Below, piece after piece: positions 34,097-44,757 of a stretch of DNA of 64,000 bases. The stretch spans positions 5,704,001 through 5,768,000 of the forward strand of contig NC_070561.1 in NCBI RefSeq assembly GCF_026914185.1, given 5' to 3'. Position 1 is the first letter of the stretch. Every line of letters starts with the position of its first letter. A program made the translations under genes and the position numbers. The notes beneath the pieces were generated by a model. The model was not told the DNA's origin. It did not search any database and saw nothing but the letters and a program-made list of their open reading frames with translations. The stretch is from Puccinia triticina (taxonomy: Eukaryota; Basidiomycota; Pucciniomycetes; Pucciniales; Pucciniaceae).

Positions 34097-34348
34097 ACGG
34101 CTGAAATGCTGCGCTGCGCTGGAAAAAAATGGTCTTTTAGCGCAGCGCAGCAGGGAACCGCTGCGCAGTCAGCCCAAAAAGCAATAGCGCAGCGCCAGTC
34201 TCTGCGCTACCGCTGCAAATAGCGGGGCCCCGCTTTTTCTCCAACCCAAAAAGTGGTAGCGCAGCGGGCAGGGCCGCTACTTTTAGCACAGTGCAGAGGC
34301 CACCAAAACCGCTGCGCCGCGCTTTTTGAAGCGCAGCGCTTTTATCCT
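34097..34348. mobile_element. 252-bp GCGCAGCG-rich MITE with target duplication
   Basis: The element is made largely of GCGCAGCG/CGCTGCGC words in both orientations, in an AT-rich setting. The flanks repeat TGACGTAGGC exactly (34087-34096 and 34349-34358). Eight of these ten bases would fit a hAT-type duplication. The ends ACGGCTGAAATGCTGCGC and GCGCAGCGCTTTTATCCT are imperfect inverted repeats. Confidence 0.75.
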
Positions 34349-35132
34349 TGACGTAGGCTTCATTTAGTTTGGTCATTGGGATCATCATTTGTTTCAGGTT
34401 TATGATACATAGTCAGATTTTGTTCTTCCCTCCTTGCCTTTTTTTCCTCATCAAGATATCCTTTGTATTTCCTCAAATACAAATCCAAGAAATCAATTGT
34501 CTATTAGGGGGGTTCAAAATTGAATTTTAATAAACTTTGGAGCCAAATCTAAGGCCTTTATGATTTATTTTTAAAAAATTTGAGGAAATGCACAGTGTGG
34601 TGCTCCATTCCAAACCATAAGTAGTATTTTATTATCTTTTCCTTACACATATTCATCATTACACTGCCTATTACCCCAAAGCACTGCACAAATACCTCAT
34701 TATTATTGATCATTCAAATTCTACGCCTCATTTCACTTCTAGTCACTCATACATAGTACCCCTTCATCTTCAATGGTTCAATAGTTTTAAGGAATATAAG
34801 ATTTACAGAAAACCAAAGTCTTCATTAGTTACAACACTCATTTCATTAGTAACTGATATAGATCATTACAGTACTTTCCTCTTACAGTACTTTCCTCTTA
34901 CAGTTATTTTCTCACACATCAAACCCTTTACAGACATTGCTCATTATGTACTATCCCTATTTGTACACATTGCATCATTGGATCTGTGCTCACCTCTTTC
35001 AGTAGTGCTCACCATTTCAAGCTGTTACTATGTTCACATAACCTTCCCCATTTGTAAAGTCTTTCTTCCCATATCCAGAATTCCCATGTCTGTGCTCATC
35101 CTTGTATCCCCCCCTGTGGTTTCTTTCACTTA

Positions 35133-35164
35133 CTAGAGGCCAAAGCGGCTACGCCGCCGCAGGG
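35133..35164 (-). mobile_element. Helitron-type 3' end, minus strand
   Basis: On the minus strand the stretch reads GCGGC-GTA-GCCGC, TTTGGCCTCTAG, then T. It sits immediately inside the left arm of the 2.2-kb inverted element. Confidence 0.45.
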
Positions 35165-35534
35165 ATCAAGCCCCCCCCTCTGGGGCCCCCCCGCACTCAA
35201 ACGGATCATCCGCCTTGCACTCCAACCATCTGAAAGCGTCTGTCTCATGACATAGGCAATTATGCCATCAAGCTCTTAGTCACCAGCCCAACAGCACCCC
35301 CACATTGAGATCGGACTCCTTAGCCCATTACCAGCTCCCACTTGCTTCAGTGGTCGCATTGCCCGCAGCCCCCATACAAAAGAGCCCCAACACGCATTCA
35401 ATTTAATCATCACCAACACCCCAACATGGCTGCCCTGATACAAAATCTTACCCACGTACACCCTACCATATCGCCATCTCCCAAGTTTCAGCCACCCTAC
35501 TACAATGTGTGGTTGATCCCCCGCACCCGCAGAA

Positions 35535-35888
35535 CTACCAAGTCTTCAAATCGGAGCACATGAGATTTTTGTCAAATGTCACAATCAAAATTAAACTTCT
35601 CATCTTGACCGTGATCATCATATTGTCACCAGTACCTGCAACATGAATCCTCGAGAAAATAACCAGCATTCCCACCTGATACCACTCTTGAAGCTTGGCC
35701 GGCAGATCCGCCAGTCTAACAATGACCTTCACATCAACAGGAAGGCTGTTATCCTGCAAAACCCAATTCATCAGTATTGACGTCTCCGATGCCACTGTTG
35801 GACTTACCCCAATATGGTGAGTAACTACCACCTTGTGTTCAATAATTTCACTTCCATCCCACCCCCACACGCACATGATTGATTTCAA
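35535..35888 (-). CDS. Hypothetical protein exon inside the 2.2-kb element
   Basis: The frame is 117 codons and the product is not recognised. The readable part (VLQDNSLPVDVKVIVRLADL, then WYQVGMLVIFSRIHV) is rich in alternating hydrophobic residues, as in a beta-barrel such as an OB fold, but that is only an impression. It may be one exon of the gene whose other exons are at 36795-37336, in which case the inverted element interrupts it, or it may be cargo. Confidence 0.35.
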   Translation of the reverse strand: MKSIMCVWGWDGSEIIEHKVVVTHHIGVSPTVASETSILMNWVLQDNSLPVDVKVIVRLADLPAKLQEWYQVGMLVIFSRIHVAGTGDNMMITVKMRSLILIVTFDKNLMCSDLKTW

Positions 35889-36794
35889 TGAACCGCTGTG
35901 GAACTACTCAAAGGTGAGAATAGAGCTTGGAAGGGAAATGTATAGCAACACTAGTACTAATGTAAGCTATGCAAGGGTGCTGATGAGGCTGCCTTCCTGA
36001 CTAATTCTGAGGGGATGAGAGTAACACTAAGAAAAAGAAGAAAAGGTGTGGCTGATTTCTACTTGATCTTAGGAGCTAGTACTGTGAGCTGACTACTGAC
36101 TACTGAGGATGAGAGGATTGGGGCAATGGTTGAAGGGGGAAATAAATGGCAATGATTCAATGGCAATGGTTTGATGAGAATGGGCACTATAATTTCTGTA
36201 TCTAAAATTCTGCATAAGGTACAAGTGAGGGGGGGAAGGACAGTTCTTATATGAAGGAAGGATGAGCACAAACAATGAGGAGTTCTGACTATGGGAATGA
36301 AGGTTGTACAAATGGGGAAAGTTTCTGGTTATGGGAATAAAAGATTGTACAAATGGGGAAAGTGATGTGAACATAGTAACAGCTTGTAATGATGAGCACT
36401 ACTGAAAGAGGTAAGCACAGATCCAATGATGTAATGTGTACAATAGCCATAGTACATAATCAGTAATGTATGTAAAGGGTTTAGTATGTAAGAATATATA
36501 TGCAAAAGGAATGTGATGTAATGATTCAAGTAAGTTACTATTGAAATGAGTGATGTTGCTAATGAAGACTGTAAGGTTTATGTAATTCTTATATCCTCTA
36601 TAACTATTGAACCATTGGAGATAAGGGGGTACTATGTATGAGTGACTATAGGTGAAATTTGGCGTAATATCTGAATATGCAATAATAATGAGATATTTGT
36701 GAAGGGTTATGGGGAAATGGGCAATGTAATGATGAATATATGTAAAGGAAAGCAATAAAATACTACTTATGGTTTGGAATGGAGCACCACACTG

Positions 36795-37336
36795 CGGCCA
36801 GATAATCTCATTTGAATCGGGTGGAAAGCCAGGTCCAATTGCCCTGTCTTCTCCGCCTGCAGCGTATTGAAAGTCCAATCTGTCAATCCATCCCAGTTCT
36901 GATCCACGTGTCCACTCATCACATACCACTTGCCGGTGGCCAAGTCGCAACCCAAATCAGATAAATTGGGCGCTTTCAACACAACGGGTTCAGAATCACC
37001 ACTTTCATTATAATAGACACCATTGTGACCCCGGCGCCTGCCTTTGTTGATCTTCATCACATAGTAGCATGATTGTTCTCCAATGCTGTTGACCACTTCA
37101 AACTAAGTAACACAATCAATCATGTAAGTCAGTTCTTCCCGTCCAATAACCTAGTGAGGAAAGACAAAGCAATATGGCCATTTACCTTCTCTCCAAGCTT
37201 GCACCCCACCTTGAACTTGAGTTGATCCAATTCCTTTTCCAGACCAAGAGCTAAGTACCTTGTTCCACTTGAATTGCCATTTGAAATGATGATAATTCAG
37301 TTGAGAAGGATTTTGAAGTCTGGCCAATGTCAACAA
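36795..37336 (-). pseudogene. Exon remnants of an unrecognised gene
   Basis: Two protein-like frames lie on the minus strand. 37151-37336 includes NYHHFKWQFKWNKVLSSW. 36795-37096 includes EQSCYYVMKINKGRRRGHN and WYVMSGHVDQNWDGLTDW. An intron-like gap with GTAAAT and TTACTTAG signals separates them, but the phases do not fit without a stop. The second exon runs directly into the right arm of the inverted element at 36794, so it appears cut there. No family is recognised. Confidence 0.4.
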
Positions 37337-39240
37337 GTTATTAAGCTCCGTAATCTATTGGAAGTTGAGTGCAAATATTTTAACCGCTTTTGTGCTGAAT
37401 GATATGTTGAATTACACCGGATGGGGGGGCAGGGGCAGATATTTAAATAATAACTGACTGTCCAATCTGCAAACCCTTATCCTCTTGCTCAAACTTGAAT
37501 ACCAGCAATACCTCAAACTACGCGGCACCTCATGCTTAAACACAACCAGTTCAGGCGTATTCTCAAAACAGCTTATAACAAATGGTCAAACAATAGCTGG
37601 TTTGACCAGATTGGGCCACAATTTTTCCGTGGATTGCCACCCTGGCCTTACAACTCACTGTAAATGTGGCCTCATCAGTTCAAACATAAATCACTTCACC
37701 GCTTAGCAACGCAAGCCTCCTCTCCGTGCTTGAGTCCCAAATGCTAGGATCAAACTGCCCACCGGCGGCCCACATCTTCATTCCCAGACCCCTTTTGCCT
37801 TATCCAAACAGTAATCCAAGCAAAGACCAAGCAGCCGTGCGATCTGGCGATCCCTCAGGTGTCCATTGGCTTAAATGGGAGCATGCACCTGGCCATCACT
37901 GCTTGGCATATTGTGAGCCTGAGTCTCTATAGTGACAGCAGGACACAAGAAAGAAGGGGGGAATATTTGGATTTCTTTGGATAAAGAAAATACAAATATA
38001 AGAGAGAGAGAGAAACTGAGCAGGATCAAGATAAGCAGATATTGAAGGTTATTCTGGTGGGAATGCACGTCCACTGGCAATGCTACCCCTTCAGAAGAGT
38101 GCCGCAAAGCTTTGCTAGAGAGTGCTACAGCCTCCTCTCACCAAAGAAATGTGGAGGGATCCTGGATTAGACAAGTTTAATCCAGCCACAATTTTTTAGC
38201 TTCCTTCTGGATAGTCAAGGTTCTTTAAGGGGAAACCTATGTGGTTTGTTTCTTGCAAAAACCACAAAAAAATAATGATGTTAAGCAGGGACAGCCCTGT
38301 GATCAAGAATGAGGCAAAGGCCAGCAAAGAAGAGCAGATCAAGCAAGACACAGAGTTGTACCTCTGAGATAAACAAGGTTCAGTGAAAGAGGTTACTTAC
38401 TGTCAATATCCTAGGCGCCTGTGACAATACTTATACTGGGAGTGTTGTAAACTCTTTGGTGGTGATCCTGGGGTTATCTGGGGTGTGGTTCTGGTGTGCT
38501 GGAGTCTGTAGATCCGCCTCAGGCAAAGGGGATCCTGACTAAAAAAAAATTCACACTTTGCTTATGTAATTTACATATGTACATGTGGTTTGGCGCGCCT
38601 GGTAGCGTTGACACGTCACAACTGCGCATGCGCGCTACAACTCAATAACTCAGGGAAGGAGTAGAGTTACAAAGAATTGGCAAGTTGTAACTAGGGTTAA
38701 ACTTGCATGAGGAAACAGAATATGAATTCAAAACAAGGTTATCTCCAAAGATGAAAAAGATATGAAGTAAATCATATGTAAAAGATAGAAAAAGGCAGAC
38801 TTTAGGTCAGCTGAGTTGACTCTAAGGCTGACATTCCCTACCACCAAAAGGGTTGGATTTCTGTAAGAATGTAAGGTTTGGGAGACCCTTCACTAAGCGG
38901 AGGCTGGAGAGGCACGGTGGCACGGGCTCAAAGGCCTAGCGGTTCTAGAACCAACGTTTGGGGAGCTTGGATTACGTGGCTAGCCTGAGCAGAGAGAGAA
39001 TGGGGTCCAGAGTCTCTTGTTAGTCTATGTACATGAGGAAGAAGGGAGAAGGAGAAAGAGATGGCAAGCAAGAAAGGGAAAGGCTTACCTAGCCCAAGCA
39101 GAGAGAGAATGGGGTCCAGAGTCTCTGCCGGGCTAGATGGGGCAAGTGGAACAGGCTGAACTACAGTCACTGTCATGTAACATGGCTCATGAGGCCTTGT
39201 GAAACCTCAGTGGAGCTGGGGGTTTCACAAAGAAATTAAA
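37337..39240. other. Region without a supported gene; short direct repeat
   Basis: AGCAGAGAGAGAATGGGGTC followed by CAGAGTCTCT occurs twice (near 38988 and 39099). No coding region is supported. Confidence 0.5.
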
Positions 39241-39282
39241 TCACAGGGGTAGAACTCTTCTCACTTCTGAACTTCCTGAGAA

Positions 39283-39689
39283 CAAGGGTGGGCAGTTATC
39301 CAGATGAAAATCTGGCTGCAACTGACTGTAAAAAGCTATAGAGATGTGCAACAGAGTTTTTGTTGTATCTTTGTGTTGCTTGATAGTCCTCCTAACATAC
39401 ATTCATTGGATTTACATATTGGCTCACTGGCTGCTTTTTAATCATTAAATCTAGGTCAAAAATTCAGTTATCCGTAACTATTTGGTTGGATAACTGATTT
39501 CAGGTTTGTTTTCAGGGATAATATTTTACAGAGGTAAAGCCTATGTCTCCAAAGTTGAAAAAATGATTCATTATAACCAAATAAAACTTTGTTTTATTTT
39601 AATTGCCAATAAACAAAAATATAGGCCACCAAAATCTAACTTACAAATGAAATTAATGGATAACTTGATAATGTAACTGCCCACCCTTG
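39283..39689. mobile_element. 407-bp hAT-type MITE inserted in a chromovirus relic
   Basis: The ends CAAGGGTGGGCAGTTA and TAACTGCCCACCCTTG are inverted repeats; CA-GGGTGGGCA-like ends are typical of hAT elements. The flanks repeat CTGAGAA (39276-39282 and 39690-39696). On the minus strand the gypsy reading (DSAILLS) stops exactly at its edge. It is non-coding. Confidence 0.8.
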
Positions 39690-39995
39690 CTGAGAAGGAT
39701 AGCAGAGTCTGGAATGTCCTTTTCAAGGAGCCATTCATCATGATCAGCACTCATGCCTAGCCAAGTACATCATAACATCTCTGTTCTCCACTCTCAATCT
39801 TTTTTCTCTGAGAATTTTCTGTATGACTTTACTCTGAGGGGTCTTATCCATGGGGGGAATGACAACTTTAACCTTCTGTCTCAAGGGGAACTTATCTGGA
39901 TTGGGGTCTCTGTATGGTTTCACCAAGCTGACAGGGAATGTAGGATGTTTCCTGCTGAATTCTTCAGTCAGTTTTACTTCTACAGGGGTGCCCAT
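39690..39995 (-). pseudogene. Ty3/gypsy chromovirus Pol C-terminus (chromodomain region)
   Basis: The minus-strand frame reads RKHPTFPVSLVKPY (the integrase tail of gypsy elements), then SKVIQKILREKRLRVENRDV and MYLARHE. A one-base shift then restores DEWLLEKDIPDSAILLS, which has the form of a chromodomain end. The upstream integrase, RT and LTRs are missing. A hAT-type MITE interrupts the 3' side at 39690. Confidence 0.75.
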
Positions 39996-40000
39996 AATTT

Positions 40001-40166
40001 TGCAAGACATAAGTCCTGCAAATCTGATAGTGTGCAAAATTCCAAATGACCCGGGTGTCATTGGAATTTTGCAAGACATTTTTTGCAAGACATAAGTCCT
40101 GCAAATCTGATAGTGTGCAAAATTCCAAATGACCCGGTCATTGGAATTTTGCAAGACATCACATGT
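40001..40166. repeat. 83-bp tandem duplication
   Basis: Two adjacent copies contain TGCAAGACATAAGTCCTGCA, TGATAGTGTGCAAAATTCC and a GACCCGG centre; the second is a few bases shorter. Each unit carries the palindrome-like TTCCAAATGACC...TCATTGGAA. Confidence 0.85.
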
Positions 40167-42037
40167 GACACATGAAATGCAAGAACAAAACATGCAAAAT
40201 ATCCCCCGCAAACTTACAGCTGGGGACCCCTGCCAAGTAAATTTACCAGCCTTCTGTTACAACACTTGCACCACTGTAATGCAAGATTACATCTCGCACT
40301 CACAAAGCATAATTTTGCATATCATAACATTACAAGACAATATTGCATGCAAAGCATGCATGGCAAAATTCCCAGCCTCCACTGGCCAACAGAGTTTTGC
40401 CCGCGATTATTGCCGCTGTTGCACAACATCTCCCACAAACAAGTTTTTTTTCCTCCAGACGGCATACATACACCAAAGGATCCTTGCTTCCAGCTTTTCA
40501 ACATCAAACATGGTCTCACAGTTTGCCTAAACTCATCACTACCAATGGAGGTTTGTTGTGGTTTCATTCATGCTCTTGCACCCATGTAGCAGTAGCTCAA
40601 GCTGATCTATTGCCGATAGCCTGCCTTCCCACCTCAGGTCCTCACCCAAGTATGCTACCCACTTACTGCCAATTGGGATAATTTCACCATGTCTATGACA
40701 CAGCTTTGAATAACGTGTTTCACAATGCCTCTAACCCAATTGCTAACAACTGGAAAATGGGTCAATATTGGTTCTTTCTCATCGTGTTCGTGGTAAGCCT
40801 AACATTTCAACTGCTCATGGATTATCGTCAGCAATTGATCCATTGCAATTCTCCCGCTCTCCTCAAGCTTTATGGATTACACCAGGGGAGACTTTGACGC
40901 ACTCTCCAGAGAGTGCCATACCATACCCTTTTTCTGTAACTGTGCTGGATGCCTTGAGTAATCATAGTATGAAATATGAGGATAAATTCTGGAACTGTTG
41001 TGGAACTTATTTGGAACTTTGGCCAAAATCCTCCAGAAATTACCCAAAATCCATGTGGAACTCAACATGAAATCCTCCAGAACTCCTCTGGAATTCATTT
41101 GGATATCAACTGGGATCCACCAAAACACAATTGGAGCTACTCTTGAATTACTTCTGAGCTGATCCACAACTTATAGCAATAGTGTTATAAGATTCTTGCC
41201 GAAGTAAACTAGAACCTAAACTGATCAAGAATCACAAATTGGCTGCAATTGAAATATAAGTAGAATTTAAGAGAAAAATAAAATTCAGATGATACATAAA
41301 GACTACAGTCATATAATTTTATTTATAATGATTCAGTATGTGCAACAGGCCATAAAAAAGAAGCTGTGTAAAATGCTCCAATCAAACTTCAATCCCAATT
41401 ATTTGGGAGCGCAATTCACAAGTGGCCAATTCAACCAAAAATGATTTTGGTTGAAATAGATATATCGCTGAAACACTGTCAGAATCTGCTGCATTGCCCA
41501 GTGAGAAAAAAATACCACCAATTTTTGGCAGTTTCCTTTTTCAAATTTCCATACAAAACATAAATTCAGGAAAGCATCTTCAACAGACTGGATTAAAACT
41601 GAAAAACTATTTGATTGGTGTTAAAACTACCCAATGTACCCCCAAACTCAAAATTACAATGATTTAATTATGATTTCAACACAAAATGAGAGAAGGTTTT
41701 TGGCACAATGAGTTTCTCAGATTTGATTTGATTCTGAAATTTAAATAGCAATGGGAAATTTCCATGGCAGCACATTTCAAGCAAAAGGCTTGATGATTTT
41801 CATGTAAATTAGTCACTGTCATGTTTGTGAGGATTCGAGTCCAGCGCCCAGGCCAAAAAGGCAAAAGGGGCTTGGCTCTAAACCTAACCCTCTCAGGGAG
41901 ACAGGTCAGTGACTGCTCCTCCTCAGTCTATGCATATGCATATGATCCAGGCGGATGAAGAAGCTTCAAGCTAACTTCTCCGCTCCCTTCCAGCCACGTC
42001 AGCAGACGCAGAGCCACAACAGACCAAGCCACGCAAA
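40167..42037. other. Region without a firm gene
   Basis: Frames at 40266-40681 include a plus-strand FARDYCRCCTTSPTNK that could be the zinc-finger end of a gypsy integrase, but the evidence is too thin for a call. About 41000-41170 contains a degenerate repetition of GGAACT/GGAATT words. The rest is AT-rich. Confidence 0.4.
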
Positions 42038-42044
42038 CTACCAA

Positions 42045-42520
42045 CAACACTGGGTCGCTACGCTAACCATAGCGGTTAGCGTAGCATAGCGCAGCGCGAA
42101 TGCGCTATTTTTTAGCGTAGCGTTAGCGCAATTGCACACATATGCGCTAACGCTATGCGCACGCGGTGCGCAGCTATTTTAGCTGATAGCGTAGCGTTAG
42201 CGCAGATGCGCGCAATTGCGCTAACGCTACGCATGCAGGGCGCAAAAGAGCGCGCGCTACGCTGCGCTACAGCACTTTAGCGGGAAAAAAGGGCTTTTTT
42301 TCCGCTAAAAGCGGTGTAGCGCAGCGCAGCGTAGCGTAGCGACTGTAGCGGCGCGCTAACGCTAACAAAGAATTGGCGCGCTGTTAGCGCCGCTGAAAAT
42401 TAGCGCAGCGTAGCGGCGCTAACAGCACGCTAACGCTATGCAAAATAGATGGGCGCTTTTTTCCGCTACGCTAACGCGTAGCGCTGAAATAGCGTAGCGT
42501 AGCGTAGCGACCCAGTGTTG
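42045..42520. mobile_element. 476-bp MITE built of TAGCG/CGCTA words
   Basis: The ends CAACACTGGGTCGCTACGCT and AGCGTAGCGACCCAGTGTTG are perfect inverted repeats of at least 20 bp. The 7-bp flank CTACCAA is repeated on both sides (42038-42044, 42521-42527). Nearly the whole interior is made of TAGCG, GTAGCG and their complements, so it can pair with itself in many registers. There is no coding region. A hAT relationship is an inference from the duplication length. Confidence 0.85.
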
Positions 42521-42527
42521 CTACCAA

Positions 42528-43501
42528 ACAGGTAAGTATTGCGAGCTGGTTCAGCAGATGTGACGGATCGACGGCTGACTATGTAGCACTATGGCAGCAC
42601 GATCGATACCGACCATCGTCAAGGCCCAAACGGCTCCAGCCTCAGAGAAAGGATCACCCCGGCTCCGAAAGGAGGTGAGTCTCCTATCTCTGTAGAGCCC
42701 CATAAGATAGTTGCAGGACTGAATCGTTGACGTGTCTGAATACAGACTCCAGCACGATCAGCCGCCTATCCGAGCGCATCGTCAGACGTTAAGGCATTGT
42801 CCGAACGGACTGAACGTAAGCGTAATATCTAACTCTGAGAGTTAAGATAGATACTGATGCATTGCACAGTTATCCAGGACCTTCCGAGTCTCTGCTTCAC
42901 TAGCGAAAAACCCAGCTGCATTGAAGCAGTCCCATCCATTCCCTATACATTCTCATCAACCAAGAGTCGGACTTCGACCCGCTCTTAGGTAACTTTCCTT
43001 TCCTTAGAAAGCCTTGTCTGCACCAGTATTGTAGCTAGTTGTATAGGGACTAATTGGAAATTCAACTCTTAGTTGTTCCAATTCTTTTTAATGTTCTGGC
43101 AACCAAGGATCCATTTCCAATGTGAAATATAATGAAGATTAAAATTGCACCCAACAGGAAAAGGAGCACTGTGGTACGAATTGGATATACCAGTGCCTCA
43201 GAATTGTAATTCTTATAAATATCAGGCTTTTGCTACGTATAACTTTGTAATTTCCCATTTACCTACACAGAATTTTAGTTTGGGGGAAATAGACAAATTT
43301 TAGGGATAATTAGATACTTCAACACACCATGAGTGAGAATGACATATCAGGTCTTTCTCAAATGAAGTAAATTTTAGTTGAATGGAACAAACTGAACAAT
43401 CTTTTTCACTGCAAGAGATAAAGAACTGAGTTTAATGGTTGGTGATTCTGGTAGATAAAGAGAAAAGAGCCACAAGAAGAAAACATGCCAACTAAATACA
43501 A
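42528..43501. other. Intergenic, no gene seen
   Basis: No open frame, repeat or RNA gene that I can support lies between the TAGCG element and the dioxygenase-like gene. Confidence 0.5.
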
Positions 43502-44569
43502 CTAGGTCTTTCTTTTTTTGGGAGGAGCATTTGCTTCTTCAATTTGATCATTTAGACCACCTATTTTTAATTTTTTTTCATAATGCCCTTGAATATAAGC
43601 AGTGATAGCTTTTGCCATTCTTTTGTTTATTTGACAAGAAAATCCAAGTCTGGTGTACATGCCAGACAGGGAACAGCCAGAGAGAGTTTGGTGATGATAA
43701 TCTTGGGAGCGGAACACACAGAGGGTAACACCCAGTGTTTTATTCAAGTCCAAACACACTTGAAAATCACAAAAAGTAAACTGCCCACCAATCATATCAA
43801 ACCCTTCATCGGCTAAGATTTGAGGATTGTCGCCGTTTTGAGGATTGAAGATTGGGATCCAACCCACCAAGGTCCAGTCGTTGACGTCGTTGTTGTTGTG
43901 TGGGAGATTGTAGAAGTCATACATAGTGAAAGTGAGGAAAGAGGCGAAGTCGGAAGATGTGTAAGGTTCGCCAAGTTCTGTGTGATTCATCGAAGGATAT
44001 TGGTTGATTGTTAGGGTTTCGTGATAGTTTTTGTGCACAGTGGGTGCAAAGGCTTTCAAGTGGTCTGAGAGCCATTTGCCAGCTTCGAGTAAACGGGCCT
44101 TCTGGTCATCGGGGTCGAATCTGAGCAGGCGCATTTGTTTCCGCAGCATTTCAACAGCACAAAACCTTCCAAAGTGCTCAGTGTTCTTGGAGCACTTACG
44201 CCAACCATCACCCCACAAGGTTCCACCTTTCTGTGGGCCGTTTGTTTTGACTTTGGCTACATAGTCGATTCGGCTGAGAAGGTGCAAGACAAATCTTTCC
44301 CACCCTTTCTTCTCATCGGCGGCCATTGTCTCGAAAGGATACCAGGCGGCCATGCAGAATGGGGGGAGGTCCTCGGGCGCAACGATGCAAACACCATGTG
44401 TGAGCGAGTAGTATTCTTCCTTGATGGTCTTCTGGCTTGTGAAAAGTTTGGAAGGGCACGGATCATGTTGACGAGATTTTTCAATAACACAATGGTAGAT
44501 GTGGTGATGCTGGTTAGGAAGACAAAGCGGTGCTTCTCGTTTTTCTCGCGCTTTCTCATGGTGTTTCAT
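43502..44569 (-). CDS. Tet-like 2OG-Fe(II) dioxygenase-family protein
   Basis: Single exon, 355 aa from the ATG at 44569; the frame is open a little further upstream. The core resembles the Tet-like 2OG-Fe(II) oxygenase family expanded in rusts: GTLWGDGWRKC, then FLTFTMYDFYNLPHNNND (about 212-228), then GGQFTFCDFQVCLDL, then DYHHQTL and TRLGFSCQI (about 290-313). In the family the first iron ligands are H-x-D. Here the aligned triplet is H224-N-N226, so the Asp seems replaced, while the distal His (H292 or H293) and Arg307 are kept. The C-terminus PPKKRKT is a good nuclear signal. The protein may therefore be nuclear but catalytically weak or dead. Relatives act on methylated bases in Tet/JBP, but substrate here is unknown. 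It lies about 190 bp downstream of the kelch gene on the same strand. Confidence 0.65.
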   Translation of the reverse strand: MKHHEKAREKREAPLCLPNQHHHIYHCVIEKSRQHDPCPSKLFTSQKTIKEEYYSLTHGVCIVAPEDLPPFCMAAWYPFETMAADEKKGWERFVLHLLSRIDYVAKVKTNGPQKGGTLWGDGWRKCSKNTEHFGRFCAVEMLRKQMRLLRFDPDDQKARLLEAGKWLSDHLKAFAPTVHKNYHETLTINQYPSMNHTELGEPYTSSDFASFLTFTMYDFYNLPHNNNDVNDWTLVGWIPIFNPQNGDNPQILADEGFDMIGGQFTFCDFQVCLDLNKTLGVTLCVFRSQDYHHQTLSGCSLSGMYTRLGFSCQINKRMAKAITAYIQGHYEKKLKIGGLNDQIEEANAPPKKRKT

Positions 44570-44757
44570 TTGTTTCTGCGGTCGAATTCGGCGGTGGGGC
44601 CTATGAATAGGAGGCAAATAAGAAAAATCAGTAGCAAACCACACTTAATTTCAGTGTTGAGAGTGGTGCGATGGGGGTGCAGCCAGCAGCATGAGCGCGG
44701 CCAAAATGATGGTTTGGCCAACACTCTTCTGCTTGCACCCGAATAACTTTCCCTCAA

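Larger units (their letters stand above)
34593..36794. mobile_element. 2.2-kb element with about 0.5-kb inverted ends
   Basis: The left end CAGTGTGGTGCTCCATTCC is the exact complement of the right end. Similarity of the arms (34593-35110 and about 36245-36794) continues through CAAACCATAAGTAGTATTTT, TCACTCATACATAGTACCCC and CTTTCAGTAGTGCTCA. The middle holds a Helitron-type end (35133) and an open frame of unknown kind (35535-35888). No transposase was recognised and no clear target duplication was found. Confidence 0.8.

Noticed and set aside
40240..40681. Possible gypsy integrase zinc-finger remnant (FARDYCRCC) on the plus strand
   Set aside because: Only one short match with missing spacing residues, on the opposite strand from the nearby chromovirus relic.
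41830..41845. GGATTCGAGTCC looks like a tRNA B box
   Set aside because: No A box, D-arm or anticodon arm at the right distance upstream.
42045..42520. CRISPR-like or satellite array suggested by regular TAGCG words
   Set aside because: There are no spacers and no fixed period. Inverted ends and a target duplication show a MITE.
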